From positions 29,144,005 to 29,208,004 of the forward strand of contig CAIIXF020000008.1 of the NCBI GenBank assembly GCA_903813345.2: a DNA stretch of 64,000 nt, read 5' to 3'. This stretch comes from Owenia fusiformis (lineage: Eukaryota > Annelida > Polychaeta > Sabellida > Oweniidae). The number at the start of each line of letters is the position of its first letter. The stretch's first letter is position 1. Below are positions 13,608 to 26,000 of the stretch, piece by piece. The translations under genes and the position numbers were made by a program. The notes beneath the pieces were generated by a model, which was given only the letters and a program-made list of their open reading frames with translations, made no database searches and was not told where the DNA came from.

Positions 13608-16600
13608 TCATATTCTGTTAACTTCTGACTTTTGATAACCTAGTTCACCATACACGTCTGAACAACGTTCATCAATTTCCCTCAGTAAAGTCCTATTAAG
13701 CGTATTCTTCCATATATCTACTGACGAGTTTTTAGACTTTAACTCCAACATCTTTTTGTGATATGGAAAGAAGGGCAATCCAATAAATTCCATTAGAGCC
13801 TCAAATGTCTGTACGGGATTTTTAGTAACATCTTCGTATTTTAACTGCATAAACATGTCTGGGTACTTCTTTTCAAGCTCTCGTCTTATCCTTATATCCT
13901 TTAACATACGTCCACACAACGAACTGATAAACTCGTATTTATCAACCAATGGATATTTTATAAAATGTGTCCATTTTGTTTTAAAACGACTGTTAATTTC
14001 TCCCCTGGGATCTCGGAGAAGATGGATAACTTTCACACTGTCTGAACAGTCTTGTCTCTGGACGAAGCGAGAGAATCCTTCCATTGTACCTCGAACTTCT
14101 TTAACAAGGACCACCTTGAAACATATGCGGATGAACAAACATTTGCAAATATGGTAATATAAGAACTACAATTATCGTAACAGAATGTAGAGAAGGATAT
14201 ACGTTATTTCTTTTTCCCTTCCACTGTCTCTTTCGATTGCTTAGTGGAGTAGTATGTAATGATGCCATCATTTCAGATAGCGGCGATATATCTGGCCATT
14301 GATTGGTTTTATATCAAACTAAAATAATCAAATCTGTCCACCTAGCATCTCAGTCACTGCGTCACGTCTCCAACTCATCACTTAAGATAAACTTAGCATT
14401 GTTTCAATTACAGGGAAATATATTAGATTAAAAGTAGATACATACCGACCTCGATTTGCACAATCCCAGAACACCTTGTATACAAAAATCTGTTTTATTG
14501 ATGCCCAATGGATTAAGTCTACTGCTTTTCCTCGTCATGCATTCCGTAAACCCTTCCATATAGACATCAGGATGAACTTTGGAGAATTTGTACAGGAGTT
14601 CACTTCTCATGATGTCAATTTTCTCTGGGAGTTGGTCCAACTTGCAGAGCTGAACTTGCCTGTACACGTCAGCCTCCAACTCCAGCCATTTGTCGCTGAT
14701 GGTATTCCGTCTTGGGAATTGCATTTCCTTGGACAGAAAAATATTAAAGTTATTAAAGTGAGTGAGGGCGGGGTAACGCCAATGTATGATGATAGAAATA
14801 ATCATATATGGTGTGTCCCAAAAAATGAGACACTTTTTGACAAGTATTTTCTCGACAACTGATGAACTAAATTTACTGAAAGTACAAAGTATCCTAGGAG
14901 TATCATTAGTAAGTTGTAAGATCAAGTAAATAATCTGTGAGTACTAAGAAATTCAAATTCTGCGATCACAATGTTACAGCACTTTAAACAACATGCTCCA
15001 GTGACCACTATTGCGCTATAAGTAAACCCGCATACATCATCCAAAATGTCCATACCTGACTTCTGCCTGTGGGGATATGCCAAAAATAGTCTACAAGAAT
15101 GACCTCAGGACAACAGCAGACCTCAAAAGGGAGATCATCTGTGTCTTTTAGGCTATACCTGCTGAGGAATGCATTCGGGTCATTGATAACTTGTGCAAGT
15201 TTGCCCACAGCGCGTTGATTGTCACACCTAGGGCATGTTGTTCAAAGTGCTGTAACATTGCAACCATCAGTCTGATGGTCATAAAATATGGTAGCTGATG
15301 GAAGAAAATTGAATGATGTAAAATTATCCCAAATACCAAAATTCCCTAAAATGACAAAGATATGAGGAAAATTTAATGTTGCCATTTTTTGACCACCCTA
15401 TATGATGAAAAGGGGACTATTTTCAACAAAGTTTGACTATTTTAGCATTCATCCGCCGCAGTGTCCATACCGAGGCACTAACATGAGATTTCGCCTCAAA
15501 TAATGGATACCTCTTCATGTTGTGGATTTAAGGGCTCGTATATATAAAATATAGAAGGATGTTGGTCCATGGCCGCCCCTAAGAAGGTAGATCCAGATCT
15601 TTCGTAGGAGAATATCAGCACGAACTTTTGATCACTACACCCCGGTGATTTCATCGGTGGATGGCCGTACATCAGTCTTGATATTTGATCAGTTCCTGAT
15701 ATATGACCTAAAAATGACAATATGTTGACTGTAGACGTTTTGGAACACTATCAGAATTGTAAAAAAGATAAAGCTATGCCATTTTGACCCTCGAAAACCT
15801 TTGTAATATATCTGTAAGATATCATTTTCACGTTAAACGTGATTATTATTATGATTCACTTATATATTCACCAGCCGGAAGGCTGTCCTTCTTAATGCAA
15901 AAACACCGTGCTGTTGCGTCACGATACTCCCCAGCGAAAAAGTAAAGTATACTTGCAATAAAATGAACTTCAAATGAATTGTAAATCATTTGATGGCGAC
16001 TGATTACCTAACTTCGATAATTCGGATCATTCCTCAAATTTTCGTCATTTGGAGAACATAATGACGTAACATCTGTATTATGAGCTAAACCAATCAACAG
16101 GCGCTGAAGAAAGAATATACCCGATCCTATTTTATTATACGTTTTCATGATCTAATGATTCCGAGAATTATGATATGTCTGAATGGTTCCTTAATTGAAG
16201 TTTGACAGTTCAAAATGGACTGTTGAACGTCCTAATGCAGATGAAGTGCGGACTGCTGTTGCACAAATATGCAGATTATACGCAGAAATGCAGATAATAC
16301 AATGATGTCGACCTGACACTACTATCGATGCTACTTCCCATATAATACAACAAGTTAAAAATGAGACGATTATCTGACGCAAATATCCAAAATTCAAACA
16401 TGCAAATGGTATATCTATAACTATGCTAGTAACGAAGTAATTGAGTCATCAAGGCACTAATTTTGAGGCACTGTATCTAAATTTGAGTAAAAGAGATTCG
16501 ATTTTAAAAAAGCCAATAATCGTGTTTGATTGACACAGATGACGGCCAATGCTAGAATTGCCAAATAGCTACACACCCTTTTAATCAAATCTGATAAAAG

Positions 16601-17071
16601 AAACAAGGCATTAAGTTAACATGCATAATGTTACCCCTTGTCACTTAGTACAGATGCCGAACCCCGAACATCAACCGCCGTAGTAAGATAAACAACGACG
16701 AAAAATGAGTGACCCATTTTTTTATCGTGCAAATGTTTTTTTTAAAGAAACAAGCTGTCATCCTTTAACTTAAGCATGTAATTAGAATGTACATCCTTGG
16801 AAATTAAACTGTTACCTATTTACAGTAAAGAATGCTTTAGTCTCGTTTAATTTTGTATCCTGGCTACGCCCCTGCACGTAACAATATGTCACAATTTGTA
16901 TTCTTGTAAGAGAAGCACGTTCCAAGACCTAAATTGCTACTTATTTGACAAAAAATAAATATGAAACCTACCTTTTATCAATGTGTTTTCTATTCCAAGT
17001 AATATATAATGTCCAAACGTTAAACACAGAGTGAAGAGAGTAATTCGTCCAAGGAGCTTCCGTGATATCAT
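13608..17071 (-). CDS. Carbohydrate (Golgi-type) sulfotransferase, 4 exons, 361 aa
   Basis: The coding exons (minus) are 17,071-16,972, 15,707-15,511, 14,727-14,446 and 14,114-13,608. All junctions are GT-AG with matching phases (1, 0, 0) and the total of 1,086 nt includes the stop. Residues 1-33 form a short basic start and a hydrophobic signal anchor (LFTLCLTF...YILL), typical of type II Golgi enzymes. The 5'-phosphosulfate-binding loop is SYERSGSTF (about 67-75). The 3'-phosphate-binding motif is VIHLLRDPRGEINSR (about 222-236). The family transfers sulfate from PAPS to sugar hydroxyls on glycans (CHST1/3-like group); the acceptor sugar cannot be told from sequence. The length is near the family's lower end. 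Intron 2 holds a mariner relic. The exon 3 donor could be shifted, but TCG|GTATGT fits phase best. Confidence 0.9.
14806..15403 (+). mobile_element. Decayed Tc1/mariner-like element in sulfotransferase intron 2
   Basis: The ends are imperfect inverted repeats: TGGTGTGTCCCAAAAAATG on the left and the complement of TAGGGTGGTCAAAAAATGG on the right. In the plus direction about 15,050-15,150 reads, with decay, like the C-terminus of a mariner-type transposase (VYKNDLRTTADLKREI, followed by an IPAEECIRVIDN-like segment). The inner part is itself an inverted pair (TGTTACAGCACTTTAAACAACATG near 14,972, in two pieces, against its reverse near 15,228-15,258). No intact transposase remains. Confidence 0.6.
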
Positions 17072-17479
17072 GTTGTCCAAACACCTCACAGCAGTATAAA
17101 TTGCTTGTATTTGGTTGATATATTAAAACTTGAGTACTAGTATATTACGGTTTTTATGTTAATTTCACAAAACTGTAGAAAGTCGATGTTTGACCATGGT
17201 ACCGTCATCGAATTAAACGTTCATTTTTCTTATTTTTTATGTATGCACCACTATCTCTATCACAGGGCTGCGTTTCACATCTCTGTTACACCATGTGTTG
17301 GCGATTCCTTAATTCATCAGGTTAAAATATCGATTTGACTCAGTCGATAATAAAAGCGTTTTTAACGAGTAAATTACATGACAAAAAAGGTTTAGGCTAG
17401 AGTACAATATTAAAAATTGTAGTATCGTTTAAAGATGTATCAATAATGGACGGATGGATCAGATGATTATATAGACTGA

Positions 17480-18205
17480 ATCTTCCAAAACATCAGAAGT
17501 ACAGTAAACTTAATATTCGATAAGAATTACATAGTCTGGTTCCTAAACATCAGAAGTATAGTAGCCTTAATTATAAATAATAAATGTATTATGTATTAAT
17601 ACATGTATTATTGATTAAAATTACAATGACATCCTCCTAAACATAGGAAGTATAGTAGGCTTAATATTCGATAATACTTACATAGACTGGTCCTTAAACA
17701 TCAGAAGTATAGCATGCTTATTATTCGATAAGACTTTCAAAGACTGGTCCCTAAACATGAGAAGTAATGTAGGCTTAATAGTCGATAAGAAGTACAAAGA
17801 CCTATTCCTAGACATCAGAAGTATAGCAGCCTTAATATTCGATAAGTATACAAAGACTGCTTCCTAAACATCAAAAGTATAGTAGGCTGAATATTCGATA
17901 AGAATAACATTGTATGGCTCCTAAACATCAGAAGTATAGTAGCCTTATCATTCGATAAGTTTACGCAGACTGCTTCCTTAAACTTCAGAAGTATAGTAGG
18001 ATTAATATTCGAGAAGGCTTGCAGACTTGTTTCTAAACATCATAAGTATAGTAGGCTTAATATTCGATAAGACTTACATAGAAGGTTTCTTAAACATCAG
18101 AAGTATAGAAGGCTTGATATTCCCTAAGCTTAGAAGTACATAGACAGCTTCCAAAACATCAGAAGTATAGTTATAGTAGGCTTAATATTGGATTAGAATT
18201 GCATG
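17480..18205. repeat. Tandem array, unit ~57-60 bp, about 12 diverged copies
   Basis: The phrases ACATCAGAAGTATAGTAGGC and TTAATATTCGATAAG recur roughly every 57-60 bp, near 17,490, 17,550, 17,640, 17,700, 17,757, 17,815, 17,872, 17,928, 17,985, 18,037, 18,097 and 18,157. Copies differ by several substitutions and small indels, so the array is old. It has no coding potential. Confidence 0.85.
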
Positions 18206-18802
18206 GATTCTTTCCTTAACTAATTAAGAAAAATTTACTGCAATAAAGTGAATCAGGGAAGTAGCTTGTTGGTTGCCTATTTATCAATATATTAAAAAAA
18301 TAATGATTTTATTGTTGGATCGGAATTACGAGAACATTTTGAAGCAGAAATACAAGACTACTTCTTTAACATCGGAGTGATAGTTCATCAAGTTTATTAC
18401 ACTTGAATGTGCTTGTCAGGTCAAATGTTACAGCTTGATCCCAACGTCTTTGTTAATTACGACTAAAACTACGAACATTGACTTTCTAGATATCCATCAT
18501 TTGTTCATTTTACCCTGAAAAGTTGAAAACTATCAGTTAACAGCAACCATCCCATAAGTCACGATTATAAATAATTTTAGTTTCCATGGTTATAAATAAA
18601 TCATAACATATTATATTAAATGTAGTTTTATGGCCTTTAACGGAGAAAATGCAGCGTCGATACGTTTTGATTGGGAAGCCATTATATTTTTCGATTATGA
18701 GCTTTAGATTGGTTGTGGGTTTATTGAAACAATCATTTCTAATCTGAAGAGTGTCCAAATAGAGTCGAACAGTTCTCTTGCAAAGGGTACCCTGTTATTT
18801 AT

Positions 18803-18940
18803 GCCTTGGTCACATTTGCTCCGATCCATCGGCCGACGTTTGCCCGATTGAGTGTTTTGTTAAATATTGTATTCAATTTTGAACAAAATACTCAATCTGC
18901 CGGGTGCCGTAGAGAAAATTGGAGCAACTGTGACCAAGGC
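18803..18940. mobile_element. Hairpin element family D, copy 1
   Basis: A palindrome of about 138 bp. The outer stem is GCCTTGGTCACATTTGCTCC / GGAGCAACTGTGACCAAGGC. The inner stem is ATTGAGTGTTTTGTT / AACAAAATACTCAAT. Two relatives lie at 22,344-22,480 and 23,487-23,663. Confidence 0.75.
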
Positions 18941-19713
18941 CTTAATGTCGATGCTGTTATTCAAAAAGGAGCGGTCACATCCAGGCGGTTCGCAATCGTG
19001 TGAATAATTTGGAGAGGACGGCTGGGCACGGCATGGACATGATGGGCAAAACAAATAGTTTTACAGCATGACATCTCCCATCATACCAAATGAAAAATTG
19101 ATAAATTAATTTAAAAATCACACGCCACACGATGGCGAGCGCTGAGTCCACAGGGTTAATGTGACTTAAGGATTCGGTAAATTGTTTGCTGAATCATGTA
19201 CCATGAAGGTGTTGTTTCAAAATCATCTTTGCATGACAGCGTAGGGGCATGCACAGTTTAAGAAACAACGCCTGAGTGGAATGAAGAAGCTACAATGTAT
19301 CTCTCTTGGGCTTAAATTCTTTTCACACATTGCAAAATACTATCTATAAAATCACCCAAAAGATACAAATTCACTTAAAGAACATAGTTTACAATGAAAC
19401 TTGTTGCAAGGGTCAAGTGTTGTCAAAACATAAAAACATCTCTTCACCCTGGTAACAATGCACAGCAAATGCGTTATTAATTATTCCATGCATTGTTGTC
19501 ACTCAGAAATACTCTGTTCAAATTGGCTGCAGCATGCAATCGGACACACCTTGCCTAGCCATGTGTGGAAGCTACTTTTAACGCGCAATGATAATCTTAA
19601 TATTTCTCAATCGGTCAATAAAATGGTTAACAGAGATTGGCGATGTGAATTAATGGATTGCAATCTACTCTGTAAAATCCTACCTGGCATCAAGATAAAC
19701 CATCATCATTTTT

Positions 19714-19924
19714 TTAAGAAATATAGACCGAAGAGCAGGGGTGATATTGTCGAATACATCCTGCAGGACTAGGCACAAACTTTTCTGTACCCTGAACGAC
19801 CGAAGGGAGTGAGGGGTTCGAAAACTTTTGTGCCTAGCCTAAGGGGTGTATTCGCCGATATTACACCTGCTCTGAGGTCTATATTACGATTCGAACATGA
19901 AAACTCACCAAAATGTTTCGAATA
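19714..19924. mobile_element. Palindromic element family C, copy 1
   Basis: The ends are AAATATAGACC and GGTCTATATT, with a second inner dyad CTAGGCACAAA / TTTGTGCCTAG around GAAGGGAGTGAGGGGTTCG. A close relative lies at 62,251-62,444 in the same orientation. The match continues past the right dyad through ACGATTCGAACATGAAAACT. Confidence 0.75.
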
Positions 19925-20409
19925 TTCATTATGGTCCGCCATTACTACGGTCCGCCGTTATGAAGTCACACATTACACGTATTACCAGGGGCAATGTTCG
20001 CGAATATACCCTGGGTGAAATGCTGACTTTGTTTACAGTTTATAGAAGGCGTGAATACAGCCATGTTCGAATAACCTTTAAACCATAAAATGAATCAGAA
20101 TTGGAAATGAGCTAAAAATCTTTGTTCCGTCGACTACAGTCGGTCGCAGTGAAAACCGAGCGTACGAAGATGATATTTGATGTATTTCTTTAAATAGCAA
20201 CAGGTAGAGGGGGATTAACCCACGAGTTCAAAGTTGACATACACTTACAGTGTTAACCTGTATTGAGATGACATACATCTATGACTGGTCAAAAATCGAC
20301 AAACAAATGACGTCATCAATGGCGGCTTCAACATTTTCAAAATAAGATAAAGAAGGGCGAACGGAATCAGCCTACATAATATCAATTAAACCATCACAAC
20401 GAAGTGTAA

Positions 20410-20451
20410 TTTATCCCGTGTCAGGACTATATTGTCCTGGCATGGGATAAA
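20410..20451. other. Strong short hairpin
   Basis: TTTATCCCGTGTCAGGAC and GTCCTGGCATGGGATAAA flank a 6-nt loop (TATATT), giving an 18-bp stem with one or two mismatches. No gene is adjacent. It could be a relic MITE core or a small structured RNA; there is no evidence of transcription. Confidence 0.6.
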
Positions 20452-22343
20452 GTGTAGTATTTTAATACAAGCCAGTGAAAATTCGAACAAACGAAGGTTG
20501 TAAGAAAGACACGTAATTATGTCTGTCATCTCTAAAGCTCCGGGGCTTTTCCTCCTCTTGGCAACAGATGTCGATGAATAAATGTTGTTAATAGATTAAG
20601 TTTACTTGACGAATTACCATATTGTTTACAGTGTAAATTACTAAAAAATGTTAACTGCTTACAATTGAACATAAAACCAACATGTTACACTAAAACTACG
20701 GGAATATTATAATAAGCACAGATAATTGCCAAGTGGTAATGAACAAAAACTTTGTAAAATTAAGAATTCCCAAAATCGATTAATTTTTATCAATACCATG
20801 ACGTCATAATATCCATAGTTACAACTGATTAATTTACTCTGGATTAAGATTAAGTAGTGTTAATCATCAAGATATCTTAAATAATCATGTCATTCATCAT
20901 TCAGTATTGGTAATATAAAAGCATGAATCAAACACAAGCGAAGCCCGAGTGCATTATCAAGATGGTTTAATAGTACTTATACTCGTATACACGAATGCTT
21001 TTATATTTCAAATTGAAATACATGATTCTTTTTTTTTCAATTCAAACATGACCCTTTTCAATGATGAAGTAGAACAAATTACCATTTACATCTGCGAGAT
21101 CGTTGACTTTGAAGAACTTAAATCATTTTTGCTGACATTTTGTACAACTCAAATTCACCTCTATTTCTAAGATTCCTTTTCTTCATCTTAGGTTATTTTT
21201 AAACTTTAGAAACCGATTAAACTGATTTAATTGTTAAAATCTTTACACATTACTGGCATATGAAACATTGTTGACAAACACGCAGCTTCTATGCTACGCT
21301 AGTTATGAGAGTGAATGGTAGTCAACACGAATGTCATCCGATGAGAACGGACCATCCCTCTCTACCTCACTTCTCCTCTTCACTCACCTAGTTAATGCCC
21401 TGGTCAAAGGATGTGTCCGGGTATATGCCCTTTTGGTCCCTCAGTCAAATGTATGTTAAATACGTTTTTTATTACTGTCCTAGTTATATTTGATAAGTAT
21501 ATTTACTTTTTTCACGAGTTTTGATGCATAATTAACCCCCTGCTGAGAGTCAGAATAAGTATCTTAACAAAAACAAATAGTCATTATCATAGAAAAAAAC
21601 ATCAATAGCAACATGTATGACTTACAAAGAAGAAATAACTTAAGACCCATGAAGAATTTAAAAGAAAATCATATTTTTGAGATATATTTAAGGATTAAAT
21701 TTTTTTTCAAATTTTTGAATTTCCCGCCAGTTTAATTTGAAGGGGGAAAAACAAGATGGCTGCCATTTGATGTAAGAAATATCAGAAAAAAAGTTGCTTC
21801 ACTTTTAGTTTTCACAATGAGCACAGTTTTCCGGTTTAGGTTTTCTGACTGATTCTGACTCTTCATCACCAGGGTCATGTATAGAGATTATAAAATTGAA
21901 ACCGGAATGTTGTGCTCAGCATGAATTTGACTGAAATATGTGTAACTTCACCAACACAATTGAAGTCTCAAAACTGGATGCTCAGTAACTTTGAGTGACT
22001 ATAATCCCTTGATTACCCAGATAAACACCAATTCACTTATCAAGAAATGCCATTCAATGTCTATACAAAGAAAGTAAGCAACGTTTTGGAGGATATGTTT
22101 CAAACCTTTTGCATAAATAATTCATTTAATATTTGCCATTGATTTTTTTTCAATTCTGACAAAGTGATATGCACTGTCTTTGATGCCAATATTCTTCATT
22201 AATTGTGATACAAATGGATATTTTTGTACTCTCAGAAGAAGGATAAGATATTGAAGTTTAATAATATGTGCCATTGAGTTGGTTTTTCAGACATTATAAT
22301 TTTCAATATTTTCTAAGTCGATACCCAGACTCATTCCCAGACT
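20452..22343. other. No gene seen
   Basis: AT-rich sequence without recognisable coding exons. One frame of 73 codons (20,949-21,170) is low-complexity in composition and lacks splice or motif support. I find no repeat structure of note. Confidence 0.4.
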
Positions 22344-22480
22344 CATCCTTTGCCCAGATTTTCGACACCTGCGCCCGCGACAAGTACCTGTATTTTGTTG
22401 AAAACTGAATGCAACTTAGAACAAAATACTCATCGTCCGGGTGTCGGTACTGAAAATCTAAGCAAATGTGACTATGGTAT
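22344..22480. mobile_element. Hairpin element family D, copy 2
   Basis: Diverged relative of 18,803-18,940. It shares the inner stem (GTATTTTGTTGAAAA ... GAACAAAATACTCAT) and an outer CCCAGATTTTC / GAAAATCTAAG stem, followed by CAAATGTGACTATGG. Confidence 0.65.
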
Positions 22481-23033
22481 TAAGCCCAATACCAGACGCG
22501 GATCACCATTCATTGCATGTCGTGCAGATTGTTTATCCCCGATTGTGTAGGAGCGTCTCCTGTAAGAACCAGCCATAGGGTAGTTAATAAAAATAGAAGA
22601 GCCAAATAAAGTAGTTTTATGGCAAAACGTCAATGAGGGTCGACGTTCACGATAGTATTGCGTGAATATGAACGATGATAAGCACGCACTGGCTTGGAAA
22701 AGCACTCCTCTTAATAAAGGCCCATTTGAGTTCTGCATTTCAAGAACTTTTCAAGTAAACGGGGGAAATAAACGCCCAGAGGGCCTCTTCGCGAGAAACT
22801 CAGGTAGTGCTACCCCCTCACCCAAATTCTAATGCATATAAAAAATATCATTATCTATATATTTATTTACATACTAATATACCTTTTTGTTGTTGAACCA
22901 TAGTTCCCTTGTATGTGATTTCAATATATCATGTACCTTAGCTTCAGTTTCGATTTATGGATATCAGATTTGTCCACTCACGGGCTTTCAATAGATAAGC
23001 ACATGGTCCACTTAATGTCCATTTTTAAATTAG

Positions 23034-26000
23034 CTAAAACTTAATATGTTTTCCTTTTGCAGTAGGGTTACTACTTTCTTTAGAAGCAGCAAGTGCTTTT
23101 CGTTTTGCATGCTTTTCTTTGAACTTTTTCTTGAATTTTTTGTTTGGTTTTTGAGTAGCAGTCATTCCCTGGAATGCGTGTTTCTGAATATTTGATGCTG
23201 GGTTGAACTTCTTCTGTGGTCGCTTGTCATCTTTCCCGCCCTTGGCTGGTTTTTCAGTGGAGTAGAAAAGTTAAGGAATGTTACACGCTTGAATAACTAT
23301 AACTCAGTCAAACATATAGGAGGTTAAGAAAACTGCAAGTGACATTGCATTTGACCTACCAGACCAATATGTACCATTCCAAATATCCCAAAAGATGTGA
23401 GATAACTTAATTAAATCAAATGCAGAAGATATTTAAAAGGTTCAAAGTGAATAGTCAAATGAAAAATGTGAGCAATTTTGAGCATTACCTGGTCACATTA
23501 GCATGCTCTTACTTTGGAATTCTGAATTTTCCGGCGGTAATGCTCCATTTATCGGTCGGCGCACGGCAATTGAGTATTTTGTTGAAAATTGTATTCAGTT
23601 TTGAACAAAAGTACTCAATCGGTGGGTGTCGGCCAATCGATCGGAACAAATGTGACTCATGGATTACAAAGCTAACGAAAGTCAAAAACATGGTTTGAAA
23701 CTCATGTACACCTTCAAGATTTTAAAGCTATTATAGAGAAAATACTATTAGTGAATCACCTATTAACACATCCTACAATGTAAAAACATTAATGCACTAA
23801 GGTGTTTCATAATTCATGAATGCCCACTTTTCAAATGAAGAGATTGTTTTCTTTGGTTTGGCTGTTCATATGCCAGCAATGGTGGGAACCAAATTTCATG
23901 TAAAAGAATATGGAAATACATCAAAACTTTGTCACTTGAGCGAGATACATGTTAACTAAAATGTTCATTTAAAATATTTAAAATCAAAATATAGTTTCCG
24001 CAGCCCGGGCCTATAGAGCTCTCATATCAAATAATCCTAGAACATTTTATTTGGCTTGATTGAGAGTGTTTTGACTTTATCAATAAATTTGGCTCCAACT
24101 ATCCCATATAGCATATGGGGAGGGGGGGGGGGGGGGGAAATTGGCAAAATATTGTTCACGTTTTCCTCTGAAAAGTGGGCGTGACCCTTAATGTAATCCA
24201 ATGGAACAGAAAGAATGGCCGAGGACAAATTTTAACGTTATGTGATTTTGTTGAAAAAATCAGTGAACTACCAGCACCATTTGTAACCTGCTATTAAAGG
24301 GACTTTGCATATGAGAAGATCTTTTAATGATTAAAAATTTTAATACACCATCATTCTTTGATACAAAGGATATGATTTTATCGTCTGTCTTTTTTTCTTT
24401 TTTAACCGACCGCATGACACGTAGATCTCTTCTCATAAATTTCTTGGATGTTGACTTCAATGCTAATTCAACACTAGAAGAATCCTAGAAATAAATGACA
24501 AACAATAAAATGTAATAAAATACAAATGTGATGGATGGTACGAAATAGAGGCTATTGTTATGCCGAATGATACGAAATAGAGGCTATTGTTATGCCGAAT
24601 GATACGAAATAGAGGCTATTGTTATGCCGAATGATACGAAATAGAGGCTATTGTTATGCCGAATGATACGAAATAGAGGCTATTGTTATGCCGAATGATA
24701 CGAAATAGAGGCTATTGTTATGCCGAATGATACGAAATAGAGGCTATTGTTATGCCGAATGATACGAAATAGAGGCTATTGTTATGCCGAATGATACGAA
24801 ATAGAGGCTATTGTTATGCCGAATGATACGAAATAGAGGCTATTGTTATGCCGAATGATACGAAATAGAGGCTATTGTTATGCCAAATAAACGATTCATC
24901 GCAATCTGTTTCTGTTATATAATAACATATATTGGGTATTAGTTTAAATGAATCCTTTTCCATTTGATATCAGAAAATAACATATTAGAGAATTAGGACA
25001 AATGAGATACCCAGAATCTTTCCCATTGGGCATTTGATAATAAGATATGAGGCATATTAGGCCAATTAAATGATCAGGACAATGAAAATAAGATATTGGG
25101 GTATTAGGACATATAGTACACAGAGACTCTTTTCCATTGGATATTTGATATGATAATATTAAGGGTATCAAACTAAGTGATGAATCACGGGCATTTTCGT
25201 TGAGTACTATACCAAGCAGGCCTTAATCCCTTTTCATCGGTGTTAAATAAAAATTTAGATTTATTGTAAATCATGCATAAGCATGCAAAGAAATGATAAA
25301 TATATGCGGGTACAAAATAAATTCTCTTCAAATGCATCATTTTATTATTTTAAAAATGAATACAAGATCTGAAGATAATCAAAACCTAACAAAATGTTGA
25401 AGTTGTTACACATATTCCAGTTAAGCTTACAGAGTATGTCAGGTTAACATTTCACAGTGTGATAATTGAGAAATTTACAACAATGTTATAACATTATCAT
25501 GGTACCTTGAAAAGGATGTATCCAAAGCCTTTGCCCATGCCAGATTTAGCGTCTCTGACTAGCCTTACACTCTCTACGTCCCCACACTCATCAAAGTGTT
25601 CTCTGAGACTCTCCTCTTTAACATCTGTAACGAGAATGAATGCTTTATTAAAGGGAATACTATGTTGTTGTTCAAACTGAAAGTGTGGGGGGACAGATGT
25701 TCAAAATTAAAAGAGTTACAAAGATGCCTCTAAAGCTATACAACAACACAGATGTCTAAGTTGCAAAATAAATGTGTTTTTTATAGACATCACATCAAGA
25801 CCAAGTGTGTAATATAAATTTATTTGATGAATATATTACTAACAACATAGAAGATTTCCAATGAACATGACTTCAATTTTCAATGGATTTATACAAACTA
25901 CTTTGACAGTATATATTATGGTAGATTTTGGTTGAACACTGACTTACTATACATGGTAGATTTCAAATGAATATATGCAAACTACTTTGACATGGTAGAT

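Noticed and set aside
14476-14862. 128-codon plus-strand frame
   Set aside because: It is the antisense shadow of sulfotransferase exon 3 plus adjacent intron.
24539-24884. CRISPR-like array
   Set aside because: The 32-bp units are contiguous with no variable spacers and the context is a eukaryotic intron.
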